Assembly: GCA_902579985.1 (NCBI GenBank)
Contig: CACHIV010000002.1
Span: 62,001 to 126,000 of the forward strand
DNA from: an uncultured Pelagibacteraceae bacterium
GTDB taxonomy: Bacteria; Pseudomonadota; Alphaproteobacteria; Pelagibacterales; Pelagibacteraceae
Reading direction: 5' to 3'
DNA length: 64,000 nt
Of this stretch, positions 1 through 7,953 are shown piece after piece. The stretch's first letter is position 1; every line of letters starts with the position of its first letter. Made by a program: the position numbers and the translations under genes. The notes beneath the pieces are model-generated. The model was not told the DNA's origin. It saw nothing but the letters and a program-made list of their open reading frames with translations, and did not search any database.

Positions 1-292
1 TAGCTTTCTCAATCCCCATTAAAAAAACTAATTTATTTTCGTATTCTTTTTTATCTATGCCTGCAGCTGTAAGTGCGGCAGCAGCTTGACCAAAAGCCTC
101 TACAATAAGGACACCTGGCATAACTGGATTGCCTGGAAAATGACCTTGTACAAAAAAACTATCTTTATGTACATCAACTATAGCAGTCGCAGAAAATAAT
201 TTTTTTATATTAATTAATTTTTCAATTAATAGCATAGGTTCTCTATGAGGCAATAAATTTATAATCTCTTTTTTACTTAAAGTATCTTTCAT
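1..292 (-). CDS. fabZ: 3-hydroxyacyl-ACP dehydratase FabZ, 3' end outside the window
   Basis: Dehydrates (3R)-hydroxyacyl-ACP to trans-2-enoyl-ACP in fatty-acid elongation in the cytoplasm. It is absent from the ORF track because it runs off the window, but the frame is open from the ATG at 290-292 to base 1 (about 97 codons). The translation shows the family N-terminus LPHREPMLLIEKL and the catalytic hot-dog motif GHFPGNPVMPGVLIVE, followed by EAFGQAAAAL on the central helix. The start overlaps the ompH stop as TAATG, so the two are translationally adjacent. In many alphaproteobacteria lpxD lies between ompH and fabZ; it does not here. Family assignment is secure; the C-terminus cannot be seen. 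Confidence 0.95.
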   Translation of the reverse strand, partial: MKDTLSKKEIINLLPHREPMLLIEKLINIKKLFSATAIVDVHKDSFFVQGHFPGNPVMPGVLIVEAFGQAAAALTAAGIDKKEYENKLVFLMGIEKA

Positions 293-825
293 TAATTCAC
301 TTTGATTTTTTTAATTTTTTGATCAAGAAGTTTTAAAATATCTTTTGTCACATTTAAATCAGATCTACCAATAACAATATTTTTTTGATCAATAATAAAA
401 GTTAAGTTATTTTTTTTTGAATATTCAGATAATAATACTTGTAATTCTCCTAAAATTTTTTTCATGGCATTATTTCTTTTGGTTCTTAAATCTTCTATTT
501 TTTCATTAGCTTCATTTTGAAAAGTTGCAAATTCATTATTCAAATTTATAACTTTTTTTTCATATTCTTCTTTAGATAAAATATTTTTTTGTGAATTTAC
601 TTTATCTTTTTTTAAATTTAGCGTTTTTTTCTTTTCTAAGAAACTTTTTTTATTTTTGTTGTCTAATTTATCTAATTGTTCAATTACTGATTTACCTACT
701 AAAGACTCACTCATTATTCTATCCATTTCAACAAAAGCAACTTTAGTTTCAGCTTTAATTTTAGTGTAAATTAGTGTGATAAAAAAACTAAAAATAATAA
801 CTTTAATATATTTAGTAACATTCAT
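292..825 (-). CDS. ompH: OmpH/Skp-family periplasmic chaperone
   Basis: 177 aa. Skp-like proteins hold unfolded outer-membrane proteins in the periplasm and hand them to BamA. Residues 1-25 form a signal peptide (short lysine start, hydrophobic core IIFSFFITLIY, then a KAETK cleavage region). The mature part opens with the family-typical VAFVEMDRIM and continues as a long lysine/glutamate-rich coiled coil (about residues 45-125), then a small beta portion ending FIIDQKNIVIGRSDLNVTKDI. Its position directly downstream of bamA is the conserved one. The start touches the bamA stop at base 825 and the stop touches fabZ. The sequence is fast-evolving, but architecture plus context make the call firm. 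Confidence 0.9.
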   Translation of the reverse strand: MNVTKYIKVIIFSFFITLIYTKIKAETKVAFVEMDRIMSESLVGKSVIEQLDKLDNKNKKSFLEKKKTLNLKKDKVNSQKNILSKEEYEKKVINLNNEFATFQNEANEKIEDLRTKRNNAMKKILGELQVLLSEYSKKNNLTFIIDQKNIVIGRSDLNVTKDILKLLDQKIKKIKVN

Positions 826-3068
826 TAAAATGTTGTTCCTAAATTAAACCTAAACGACTCTGTCACGTCACCACTTTGTTTTGTAATAGGTTGGGACAAT
901 GAAAAACTTAAAGGTCCAACAGGCGTAATTACATCAACTGCAACTCCTGCAGCAGATCGAATTGAATTTCCCTGGTCTACTAAGCTATCATAATCCACAT
1001 GCCAAACATTGGCTGCATCATAAAAAATAGCAAAGTCTACATTATCAAAAGATTGAAATAAAAATGGAAGAGTAAGCGCTGTATTGAACGAAGCCATATA
1101 ATTACCACCAACAAAATCTGCTCCATCTTTAGGTCCAATTTTTCCAGCTTCAAATCCTCTTAGTCTTGAAGATGGTAAAAATAATCTCTTAGATACTCTA
1201 ACATCTTCATTTGATTGAATAGAATTAACTGCCCTTGTATACAAACCAATAGCTAATACAGAGTCACCCATAATCTCGTTATATCCTGTTATTTGATAAC
1301 CATTAATTATTGAATAACTATCGGAGACAATAGGAACTTCTTGAAGGAAAGTACTTACAAATCCTTCAGAGGGTCTATAAGGAGAATTACGCTTATCATA
1401 ACTCAGAGAATAATTAAATAATGTATCAAAATACGATCCCTCTTGTTTTTTATAATTGGCAGATGCATTAGCTTCTGTAGTTAATTTTTCATGTTGTATT
1501 GAGAATGTTGGTCTAAAATATAAATTCTCATATTGTTCAAAACCAGTACCTAATTCGAATCTATTTAATGAGCTTTTATAGCCAAAATCTTGTTCTTTAT
1601 CTACGGTACTACTTTCTATTAATGTTGTTAAACTTCGATCAGAATATCTAAAATTTGGTGTTGTATATGCAAATTTTCCTTTTACAGAATCTTCGTTAAT
1701 AGATAAATTTGTATCAAGTCTTACACCTTGTCCTCTAAAATTATTTTCTTTAATACCAACCATAAATGAAGATCCCTGAGTACCATACCCGGCACCTGCA
1801 GTTATTTCTCCGGTTGGTTTTTCTTCAACGGTTAAATTAATAATCTTTAATCCTTCAGTAGAGCCTTCTTTAATTTCTGATTTAACTGATTTAAAAATAT
1901 TTTTACTTTTTAACTTATTTACAGTTTTATTATGAAGTAAAGCGTTAAAAGGATCACCTTCATCAACAATTACGTTTTGTCTGATAAAATCTTCATTAGT
2001 TATATTATTACCAAATATGTTTATGCTCTCGACATAAAATCTTTCACCTTCTTTAATATTAAAAACAAAATCAATTTTATTATCATTTATAATATTTTCA
2101 GTAACCTTAACATCAATAAATTCATAATTTTCATTTGCAGCAATTTTATCTATTTCATCTAAAATAGACTCAATACCTTTATAAGTATATGTTGATTTTT
2201 CTAATTTTTTAAAAGTTTTTCTTAATCCATCAAAATCTTTAGAATTGTAATCCACTGGCATTACTAATTGAAAAGAATTGAATATAAATTTTTTTCCTGC
2301 ATCTATTTTATAAGTTAAAGAAAAATTTTTTTCATCTAAAATTTGTGAATAAACATCTTCAACTTTAACTTGATAATAACCTTTATCTAAATAAAAATTT
2401 TTTAATAATCTTTTATCAAACTCTGTAAGTTCTTTATTTAAATATTTATTTCTTGAAATAAATTTCCAAAATTTATCCTCTTCAGATCTTATAATGCCTC
2501 GAAGTTTGCTACTTTTATATTTTTTGTCACCAATAAATTTAATCTCACTTATAACTGCTTTATCTCCCATAGATATCTCATAAATAATATTAACTGTATT
2601 ATTGGAATTTATTTTTTTTTGAACATCAACTTTTGAAAAATAATAACCAGATCTCCTTAAAACATTTGATATTTTATTTAAATCAGATTGAAGTGTAAAT
2701 TTGTTAAATGAGCTTTTTGGTTTAAGTGTGGTTTGCTCCTCAAATAATTTAATGTGTTTTTTTGCTTTAACACCATTAAAAATTATATCTTGAATAATTG
2801 GATGTTCTTTTACTTTTATATTCAACACATTATTTACGATTTCAATAGACACTTCGTCAAAAAAGTTTGAATTATATATATTTTTTAAAGCTTTATTCAA
2901 GTCACTTTGTGATAAATCAGTATCCTTTTTAAGTTGAGAAAAATTTATAATTGTTTGTTTTGAAACTCTTTCATTTCCAGTTATGTTGTACTTCGAAAAA
3001 GACTCAGCCCAGGAATTACTAGTAAAAAAAAATAAAATTGTAATAAATTTAATAAAGTTTTTAAACAT
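825..3068 (-). CDS. bamA: Outer membrane protein assembly factor BamA
   Basis: Central outer-membrane component of the BAM complex that inserts beta-barrel proteins. The ORF track gives 753 aa from 3086, but I prefer the ATG at 3066-3068 (747 aa). From there a clean signal peptide follows (MFKNFIKFITILFFFTSNSWA), whereas the six extra residues MCIRFT would sit inside the end of dxr. Five POTRA repeats occupy roughly residues 20-420, and the C-terminal half is a 16-strand barrel with the conserved loop motif RLRGFEAGKIGP and a terminal phenylalanine (NLGTTF) as in Omp85 proteins. Upstream neighbour is dxr; the usual rseP gene between them is missing. Confidence 0.95.
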   Translation of the reverse strand: MFKNFIKFITILFFFTSNSWAESFSKYNITGNERVSKQTIINFSQLKKDTDLSQSDLNKALKNIYNSNFFDEVSIEIVNNVLNIKVKEHPIIQDIIFNGVKAKKHIKLFEEQTTLKPKSSFNKFTLQSDLNKISNVLRRSGYYFSKVDVQKKINSNNTVNIIYEISMGDKAVISEIKFIGDKKYKSSKLRGIIRSEEDKFWKFISRNKYLNKELTEFDKRLLKNFYLDKGYYQVKVEDVYSQILDEKNFSLTYKIDAGKKFIFNSFQLVMPVDYNSKDFDGLRKTFKKLEKSTYTYKGIESILDEIDKIAANENYEFIDVKVTENIINDNKIDFVFNIKEGERFYVESINIFGNNITNEDFIRQNVIVDEGDPFNALLHNKTVNKLKSKNIFKSVKSEIKEGSTEGLKIINLTVEEKPTGEITAGAGYGTQGSSFMVGIKENNFRGQGVRLDTNLSINEDSVKGKFAYTTPNFRYSDRSLTTLIESSTVDKEQDFGYKSSLNRFELGTGFEQYENLYFRPTFSIQHEKLTTEANASANYKKQEGSYFDTLFNYSLSYDKRNSPYRPSEGFVSTFLQEVPIVSDSYSIINGYQITGYNEIMGDSVLAIGLYTRAVNSIQSNEDVRVSKRLFLPSSRLRGFEAGKIGPKDGADFVGGNYMASFNTALTLPFLFQSFDNVDFAIFYDAANVWHVDYDSLVDQGNSIRSAAGVAVDVITPVGPLSFSLSQPITKQSGDVTESFRFNLGTTF

Positions 3069-3076
3069 CGTGAATC

Positions 3077-4243
3077 TTATACACATAAATCATTAATTTT
3101 TAAACGTACATATTCATTGATAGATTTAATTTGTTCAATATTTACTGGTCTTTTTTGCTTATATTTTTTGAATTCTTCTCTATTAACTATTTGAAATAGA
3201 TATTTTGTTATATCTAAAAATTTAATTTTCCTTTTTAAAAATTTATCAACTAAATGATCATTTGCACTTACAATGATTGTTTCAAACAATGAATCTCTAT
3301 TTGGAAGAGAGTTAATTAACTTTATTATAGGAAATTTTTTTAAATTTACTTTTTGAAAGTCAAGATTACTTAGAATATTAAAATCGATTTTTTTAGATTT
3401 AATATTTTTTTCATAATTTGGATATAATGAATTAAAAATAGGAATTTTCATATCTGTTTCATGTGCTAAAATTTTAATTAATCCATTTGAAAATTTTATA
3501 ATTGCATGTACATATGATTTCGAGTGCACAATAATATCTAATTGTTTATATTTTAAATTAAATATTTTTTTTGCTTCAATTATTTCAAAAACTTTATTCA
3601 TCATAGTAGCAGAATCTATTGAAATTTTTTGTCCCATTGACCAATTAGGGTGTTTTAAAGCTTTTTTAGGTGTAATATTTTTAAATTGTCTAAGTGGATA
3701 TTTTCTAAAGGGACCTCCAGATGCAGTGATATATATTTTTTCTAAATTTTTATTTTTTGTATTATTTATTAAAGACCATACTGAAAAATGTTCAGAATCT
3801 ATTGGTATAAATTTTGTATTATACATTTTCAATTTTTTTTGAATTAATGGCCACCCACATATAATTGATTCTTTATTAGCAATAGCAATTTTTTTTGTAA
3901 ATTTAATAATATCAAGCGTAGGATTTAATCCATTAAATCCTGTTACAGCACTCATTGTGTAATCGATTTTTTTTTTGATAAAGATATTTTTGATGTTATC
4001 AAATTTATTATAGATATTTATTTTTTTATTCTCTAAAACTTTTTTAACATGTAAAAAAGTTTTGTAATCATTTATGATTATATTTTTTACTTTGAAAAAT
4101 TTAACTTGATTTAATAATTCCTTATAATTTGTATTTGAAGTTAATAATAATATTTCAAATTCATTTTTATTTTTTTTAAGAATATTTATCAATGATTTTC
4201 CTATAGAGCCAGTAGATCCCAGGATTGCAATTTTTTTTTTCAT
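3077..4243 (-). CDS. dxr: 1-deoxy-D-xylulose 5-phosphate reductoisomerase
   Basis: Second enzyme of the MEP isoprenoid pathway: NADPH-dependent isomerisation and reduction of DXP to MEP. 388 aa, the usual length. The N-terminus has the dinucleotide-binding loop GSTGSIG (residues 9-15). ANKESIICGWP, the catalytic-loop segment SGGPFRKYP and the metal/substrate region SIDSATMMNKVFEIIEA are all recognisable. It follows cdsA with a 4-base gap and is next to uppS, giving polyprenyl precursor and carrier-lipid genes together. Very lysine/isoleucine-rich, like its neighbours, with no sign of damage. Confidence 0.96.
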   Translation of the reverse strand: MKKKIAILGSTGSIGKSLINILKKNKNEFEILLLTSNTNYKELLNQVKFFKVKNIIINDYKTFLHVKKVLENKKINIYNKFDNIKNIFIKKKIDYTMSAVTGFNGLNPTLDIIKFTKKIAIANKESIICGWPLIQKKLKMYNTKFIPIDSEHFSVWSLINNTKNKNLEKIYITASGGPFRKYPLRQFKNITPKKALKHPNWSMGQKISIDSATMMNKVFEIIEAKKIFNLKYKQLDIIVHSKSYVHAIIKFSNGLIKILAHETDMKIPIFNSLYPNYEKNIKSKKIDFNILSNLDFQKVNLKKFPIIKLINSLPNRDSLFETIIVSANDHLVDKFLKRKIKFLDITKYLFQIVNREEFKKYKQKRPVNIEQIKSINEYVRLKINDLCV

Positions 4244-4247
4244 AATA

Positions 4248-4919
4248 TCAGTTTAGAAATTTCCATAAAATTAATCCGATAGGTACTGCTAAAAGAATAC
4301 CATCTATTCTATCAAGAATACCTCCATGTCCAGGAAGTAAATCTCCCGTATCTTTTACACTAGCTCTTCTTTTTAAATATGAAATAAATAAATCCCCTAT
4401 TTGACTAAAAAATGAAACTACAATTGAAAAAAGTGATAAAGCAATAAAATTATTATAATTTTCTGGTAATATATTATAAAATATGGGTATTAAAATTAAG
4501 GGTAAAATAAATGATCCTAAAGAACCAGAGAAAGTTTTATTTGGACTGATGTTAGTTAATTTTTTTCCTTTAAAAAATTTACCAAAAACAAACCCTCCTA
4601 AGTCAGAACAAATACAGATAAAGATTAAATAAATGATATTAAGTTTAATTTCAAATTCTGCTTGATTTAATCCTTCAAATATTAAAACGGAAAATAAAAA
4701 TAAATATAATAAACTTAATGCTTTTAGAAATATCATTAATAAATTAGAACTTATTTTTTCTCTAGCAAAAATTTTAGAAATTAAAGTATTAAATTCAATC
4801 CATGCTACTACAGTTAAAATTATTAAAGATATAATGAGAATAAATGAATAAAAAAAAGCTAATAAAAGTAAAATTAATAAAAATATTCCTGTTAAAATTC
4901 TTTTTGTTATTTCTTTCAT
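4248..4919 (-). CDS. cdsA: Phosphatidate cytidylyltransferase
   Basis: Makes CDP-diacylglycerol from phosphatidic acid and CTP at the inner membrane, the branch point for phospholipid synthesis. 223 aa, on the short side for the family. About six or more membrane helices are visible. The C-terminal signature is intact: SQIGDLFISYLKRRASVKD followed by PGHGGILDRIDG, containing the conserved acidic residues of the CdsA signature. Start overlaps the uppS stop as TAATG. Placement between uppS and dxr matches the conserved alphaproteobacterial order. Confidence 0.94.
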   Translation of the reverse strand: MKEITKRILTGIFLLILLLLAFFYSFILIISLIILTVVAWIEFNTLISKIFAREKISSNLLMIFLKALSLLYLFLFSVLIFEGLNQAEFEIKLNIIYLIFICICSDLGGFVFGKFFKGKKLTNISPNKTFSGSLGSFILPLILIPIFYNILPENYNNFIALSLFSIVVSFFSQIGDLFISYLKRRASVKDTGDLLPGHGGILDRIDGILLAVPIGLILWKFLN

Positions 4920-5596
4920 TATATATTACCAAAGTTTCTCTTTAAAATTTTAAATGTATTAAGTATTTTTTTATAGTCACTCTCATTAAAATCAGGCCAA
5001 AGCTTTTTTTCAAAAAAAATTTCCGTATAAGCTAATTGCCACAATAAAAAATTACTCAACCTTTTTGTATTACCTGTTCTAATTAGTAAGTCAGGATCTG
5101 GTATATTTTTAGTATATAAATTCTTTTCAATATTCTTTTGAGATATTTTTTTTCTTGATTTACTAATTATCTTTAATGCATTTATAATTTCATTTTTAGA
5201 TCCATAATTTAAGGCTAAATTGATTTGGAGTTTTTTATTTTTTGAGGTTTTTTTTTCTGCTAGTTTTAATAAATCTTTCAATCTTTTCGTAAGCATTTTT
5301 TTTTCACCTATGATTTTTAATTTGATACCATTTTTTTTCAATTCATCTAATTTTTTAGTTAAAAAATTTTCTAGTAAATCAAATAAAAATAATATCTCTT
5401 TTTTGGGTCTTTTCCAATTTTCAGTAGAAAAAGTATATAATGTTAAATATTTAATTTTTGATTTAAGTGTCTCTTTAATTATTGTCTCAACAGTATCTAA
5501 TCCAGCTCTGTGTCCTGCATTTCTAGATTTTTTATGTTTTAAACCCCATCTGCCATTTCCATCCATGATGATGGCAACATGATTAATTGGGTTCAT
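4919..5596 (-). CDS. uppS: Isoprenyl (undecaprenyl) diphosphate synthase
   Basis: Cis-prenyltransferase that condenses isopentenyl diphosphate onto farnesyl diphosphate to build the C55 carrier lipid for peptidoglycan and LPS. 225 aa. The catalytic motif MDGNGRWG is at residues 11-18, with the magnesium-binding aspartate at 12. HRAGLDTV and TLYTFSTENWKRP follow, and the C-terminal RTGNTKRLSNFLLWQLAYTE block binds the diphosphate. The start overlaps the frr stop by four bases (ATGA), so translational coupling is likely. Confidence 0.95.
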   Translation of the reverse strand: MNPINHVAIIMDGNGRWGLKHKKSRNAGHRAGLDTVETIIKETLKSKIKYLTLYTFSTENWKRPKKEILFLFDLLENFLTKKLDELKKNGIKLKIIGEKKMLTKRLKDLLKLAEKKTSKNKKLQINLALNYGSKNEIINALKIISKSRKKISQKNIEKNLYTKNIPDPDLLIRTGNTKRLSNFLLWQLAYTEIFFEKKLWPDFNESDYKKILNTFKILKRNFGNI

Positions 5597-6144
5597 ATAG
5601 TCATTATTTCTTTTTCTTTGTTTTCAACTTTTTGATCTATCATCTTAATATGATCATCTGTAAAGCCTTGAATAACCTTTTCAGATTTTTTTTCATCATC
5701 TTCACTAATATCTTTTTTTTTTAATAAATTTTTTAAATCTTCATTAGCTTCTCTTCTAATATTTCTTATGGAAATTTTACATTTTTCTCCCATGGATTTT
5801 ATAACTTTTTTAATTTCTGTCCTTCTTTCCTCACTAAGATCAGGAATAGGTAATCTAATAAGTTGTCCGTCAATTTGAGGATTTAGACCTAAATCAGATT
5901 TTTTAATAGCAGAGTCTATAAGTGATATATTATTTGTGTCCCATACTTGAATATTAATCATTCTAGCTTCAGGAGTTGTTATACTTGCAATTTGATTTAT
6001 AGGCATAGCTTGTCCGTAAACATCGACTTTAACTAGGTCTAACATGCTCGCATTAGCTCTTCCTGTTCTTAAAGATGATAATTCTTTAGTAAAAACTTCA
6101 ATAGTTTTACCCATTTTTTGACTATATGATTTCTCGTTAAACAT
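5593..6144 (-). CDS. frr: Ribosome recycling factor
   Basis: Splits post-termination ribosomes together with EF-G. 183 aa, the normal length. The motif SSLRTGRANASMLD near residue 25 and the C-terminal RRE-rich helix (SIRNIRREANEDLKNL) are diagnostic. It lies directly after tsf with no base between them. In most alphaproteobacteria and many other bacteria pyrH (UMP kinase) occupies this junction; here it does not. Ends in an ATGA overlap with uppS. Confidence 0.97.
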   Translation of the reverse strand: MFNEKSYSQKMGKTIEVFTKELSSLRTGRANASMLDLVKVDVYGQAMPINQIASITTPEARMINIQVWDTNNISLIDSAIKKSDLGLNPQIDGQLIRLPIPDLSEERRTEIKKVIKSMGEKCKISIRNIRREANEDLKNLLKKKDISEDDEKKSEKVIQGFTDDHIKMIDQKVENKEKEIMTI

Positions 6145-6996
6145 TTATTCACCAATTTTTAATCTATAAAAATCTTTAATCTTTAAATCAGTAATACTAA
6201 GATCTTTTATGATATCTTGCACCTTTTTTTTTGGTTCCATAACCCAAGCTTGTGATAATAAAGCATTTTCTTCTTTAAATTTATTTAATTTTCCCAGGCT
6301 AATTTTTTTTGCAATTTCAACTGTTTTGCCTGAATTTTTTAATTCTTCAGCAATAAGTTCTTCTTCTTTTTTTAAAATATTTTTATCGATTGAATTTAAA
6401 TCGAGGGCTAGAGGATTTGAAGCAGCAACATGCATAGCTAATTGCTTGCCAAATGACTCAATTGATTTTGAAGAATCTTGAGTTTCAATTGAAACAATAA
6501 CAGCTAATTTAGATAAATTATCTTTAACGACTGTATGTAAATATTTAAAATTTTTTGCACCAGAATTATTAAAAGTTTTTACTCTACCTATAGTAATTTT
6601 CTCACCCATTTTTGCGATTAAAGCAACAAGACTTTCTTCAACAGTTTGACCATTGGCCATTTTTGATTTATTTAATATTTCTAAATCAGAATTTTTTTCA
6701 TTATTTAATTCACTTAATTCTTTTGCAAATGAAACAAAATCATTATTCTTGGCAACAAAATCTGTTTCACAATTTAATTCTATAACTGAAGTTTTTTTCT
6801 GATCGCCGCTTGTCGCTACTACGCCCTCTTTTGCATCTCTAGACATCTTTTTTGAAGCTTTAGAAATTCCTTTTACTCTTAAAATTTCAATAGCTTTATC
6901 TAAATCTCCATTAGACTCTTTAATCGCTAAATTACAATCCTTAAAACCAGCACCAGTAGCTTCTCTTAATTTCTTAACTTTTTCAATATTATTCAT
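6145..6996 (-). CDS. tsf: Translation elongation factor Ts
   Basis: Nucleotide-exchange factor for EF-Tu. 283 aa. The N-terminal UBA-like domain has [16 protein letters not shown] (about residues 10-25). The family motif [15 protein letters not shown], which contacts EF-Tu, lies near residue 75, followed by the dimerisation domain with [11 protein letters not shown]. It starts one base after the rpsB stop, so rpsB-tsf are cotranscribed as in nearly all bacteria. Confidence 0.97.
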   Translation of the reverse strand: MNNIEKVKKLREATGAGFKDCNLAIKESNGDLDKAIEILRVKGISKASKKMSRDAKEGVVATSGDQKKTSVIELNCETDFVAKNNDFVSFAKELSELNNEKNSDLEILNKSKMANGQTVEESLVALIAKMGEKITIGRVKTFNNSGAKNFKYLHTVVKDNLSKLAVIVSIETQDSSKSIESFGKQLAMHVAASNPLALDLNSIDKNILKKEEELIAEELKNSGKTVEIAKKISLGKLNKFKEENALLSQAWVMEPKKKVQDIIKDLSITDLKIKDFYRLKIGE

Positions 6997-6997
6997 A

Positions 6998-7825
6998 TTA
7001 ACTTGTTTTTTTCTTTACTTTTTTTTTAAATTTTTTATCTAATTTTTCTCTATCTAATTCTTGAATAGTCTTATTTGATTTTTCTTTTGATTTAATTTTG
7101 ACATCTTTAGTTTCTAACTTTTCATCATTTTTTTCTGGAGTAGCTTTTTTAGCATTTTCAATAGTTTCTTTAATTAGATTACAATAAAGATCAATTGCTC
7201 TTCTAGCATCATCATTTCCAGGTATTGGAAAATCGATTCCATCAGGATTTGAATTACTGTCTAAAATTGCACAAATTGGTATACCTAATTTAACTGACTC
7301 TTGAACAGCTAATGATTCATAATTTGTATCAATAACAAAAACTAAATCAGGAACTTTTTTCATTTCAGCAATGCCGCCTAAAGCTCTTTCTAACTTGTCT
7401 TTTTTAACACTCATCTTTAATAATTCTTTTTTTGTAAATCCTCTGTTTTCAGCTACTAAATCGGCTTCATATTTTTTCATTTTTTTAATAGAGCCAGAAA
7501 TTGTTCCCCAATTAGTCAACATTCCGCCTAACCATCTATAATTAACAAAATATTGTCCCGTTGATTTTGCTACTTCTGCAATAGCCTCTGATGCTTGTTT
7601 CTTTGTTGATACAAAGAGAATTTTACCATTATTAGCAATAGTGCTATATATTTTTTCTAAAGCAATATTGGTTAGTTCTAATGTTTGCGTTAAATCAATA
7701 ATGTGAATTGAGTCTCTTTTGCCAAAAATATATTTCTTCATTTTTGGATTCCATCTTAAAGTCTTATGTCCTAAATGAACGCCTGCTTCTAATAATTGTT
7801 GAATAGTTAAACTTGGTATTTTCAT
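6998..7825 (-). CDS. rpsB: 30S ribosomal protein S2
   Basis: Structural protein of the small subunit. 275 aa, with the family start [19 protein letters not shown] and the segment [10 protein letters not shown]. The C-terminus (from about residue 225) is extended by a lysine/glutamate-rich tail ending [12 protein letters not shown] that is probably disordered. First gene of the operon running to fabZ. Preceded by an unusually GC-rich, structured leader (listed separately) whose 3' part overlaps the likely ribosome-binding site, consistent with S2 autoregulation. Confidence 0.97.
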   Translation of the reverse strand: MKIPSLTIQQLLEAGVHLGHKTLRWNPKMKKYIFGKRDSIHIIDLTQTLELTNIALEKIYSTIANNGKILFVSTKKQASEAIAEVAKSTGQYFVNYRWLGGMLTNWGTISGSIKKMKKYEADLVAENRGFTKKELLKMSVKKDKLERALGGIAEMKKVPDLVFVIDTNYESLAVQESVKLGIPICAILDSNSNPDGIDFPIPGNDDARRAIDLYCNLIKETIENAKKATPEKNDEKLETKDVKIKSKEKSNKTIQELDREKLDKKFKKKVKKKTS

Positions 7826-7905
7826 ATTTATTCCCGGTTAAGCCACCACAGTAGTTTCCATTTAAGGACCGGAGGTATAAAACCACAAACTGTGTGCGTA
7901 TTTGT
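7826..7905 (-). promoter_or_regulatory. Candidate rpsB (S2) mRNA leader, cis-regulatory RNA
   Basis: This stretch between dnaE and rpsB is clearly more GC-rich than its surroundings. Read on the minus strand it contains a small hairpin (CACA-GTT-TGTG), a second one (GGT-TTTAT-ACC), and a distal element CCGGT (7868-7872) exactly complementary to ACCGG (7834-7838). The latter merges into the only purine-rich SD-like stretch, GGGAA, five bases before the ATG. That pairing could hide the ribosome-binding site. A cis-regulatory RNA upstream of S2 has been described in Pelagibacter and other alphaproteobacteria; I identify this by position and composition, not by a covariance-model match. Exact boundaries are uncertain. 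Confidence 0.65.
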
Positions 7906-7917
7906 TAATTTAATTGC

Positions 7918-7946
7918 TATTTACAAATAATTTGAATAACAAACAA
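7918..7946 (-). promoter_or_regulatory. Possible promoter for the rpsB-fabZ operon
   Basis: On the minus strand TTGTTT is followed after 17 bases by TAAATA, ahead of the GC-rich leader. Spacing is ideal, but the -10 box matches the sigma70 consensus at only three of six positions. In such AT-rich DNA this is weak evidence. A promoter is needed somewhere here because dnaE ends at 7954. Confidence 0.3.
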
Positions 7947-7953
7947 GTCTTTT

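Noticed and set aside
1977-2162. 61-aa plus-strand ORF inside bamA
   Set aside because: Antisense shadow: low-complexity Phe/Ile/Asn composition and no SD, opposite a well-supported gene. The same applies to the other plus-strand track ORFs inside uppS, tsf, dnaE, lolC, nuoM, nuoK, nuoF, nuoD, nuoB, trmJ, cimA, fbpC and fbpA.
3821-5340. Frequent long A or T runs (seven to nine bases) inside genes as phase-variation tracts
   Set aside because: Such runs occur throughout the window as lysine/phenylalanine codons in AT-rich DNA, mostly in essential genes, so switching is not a reasonable reading.
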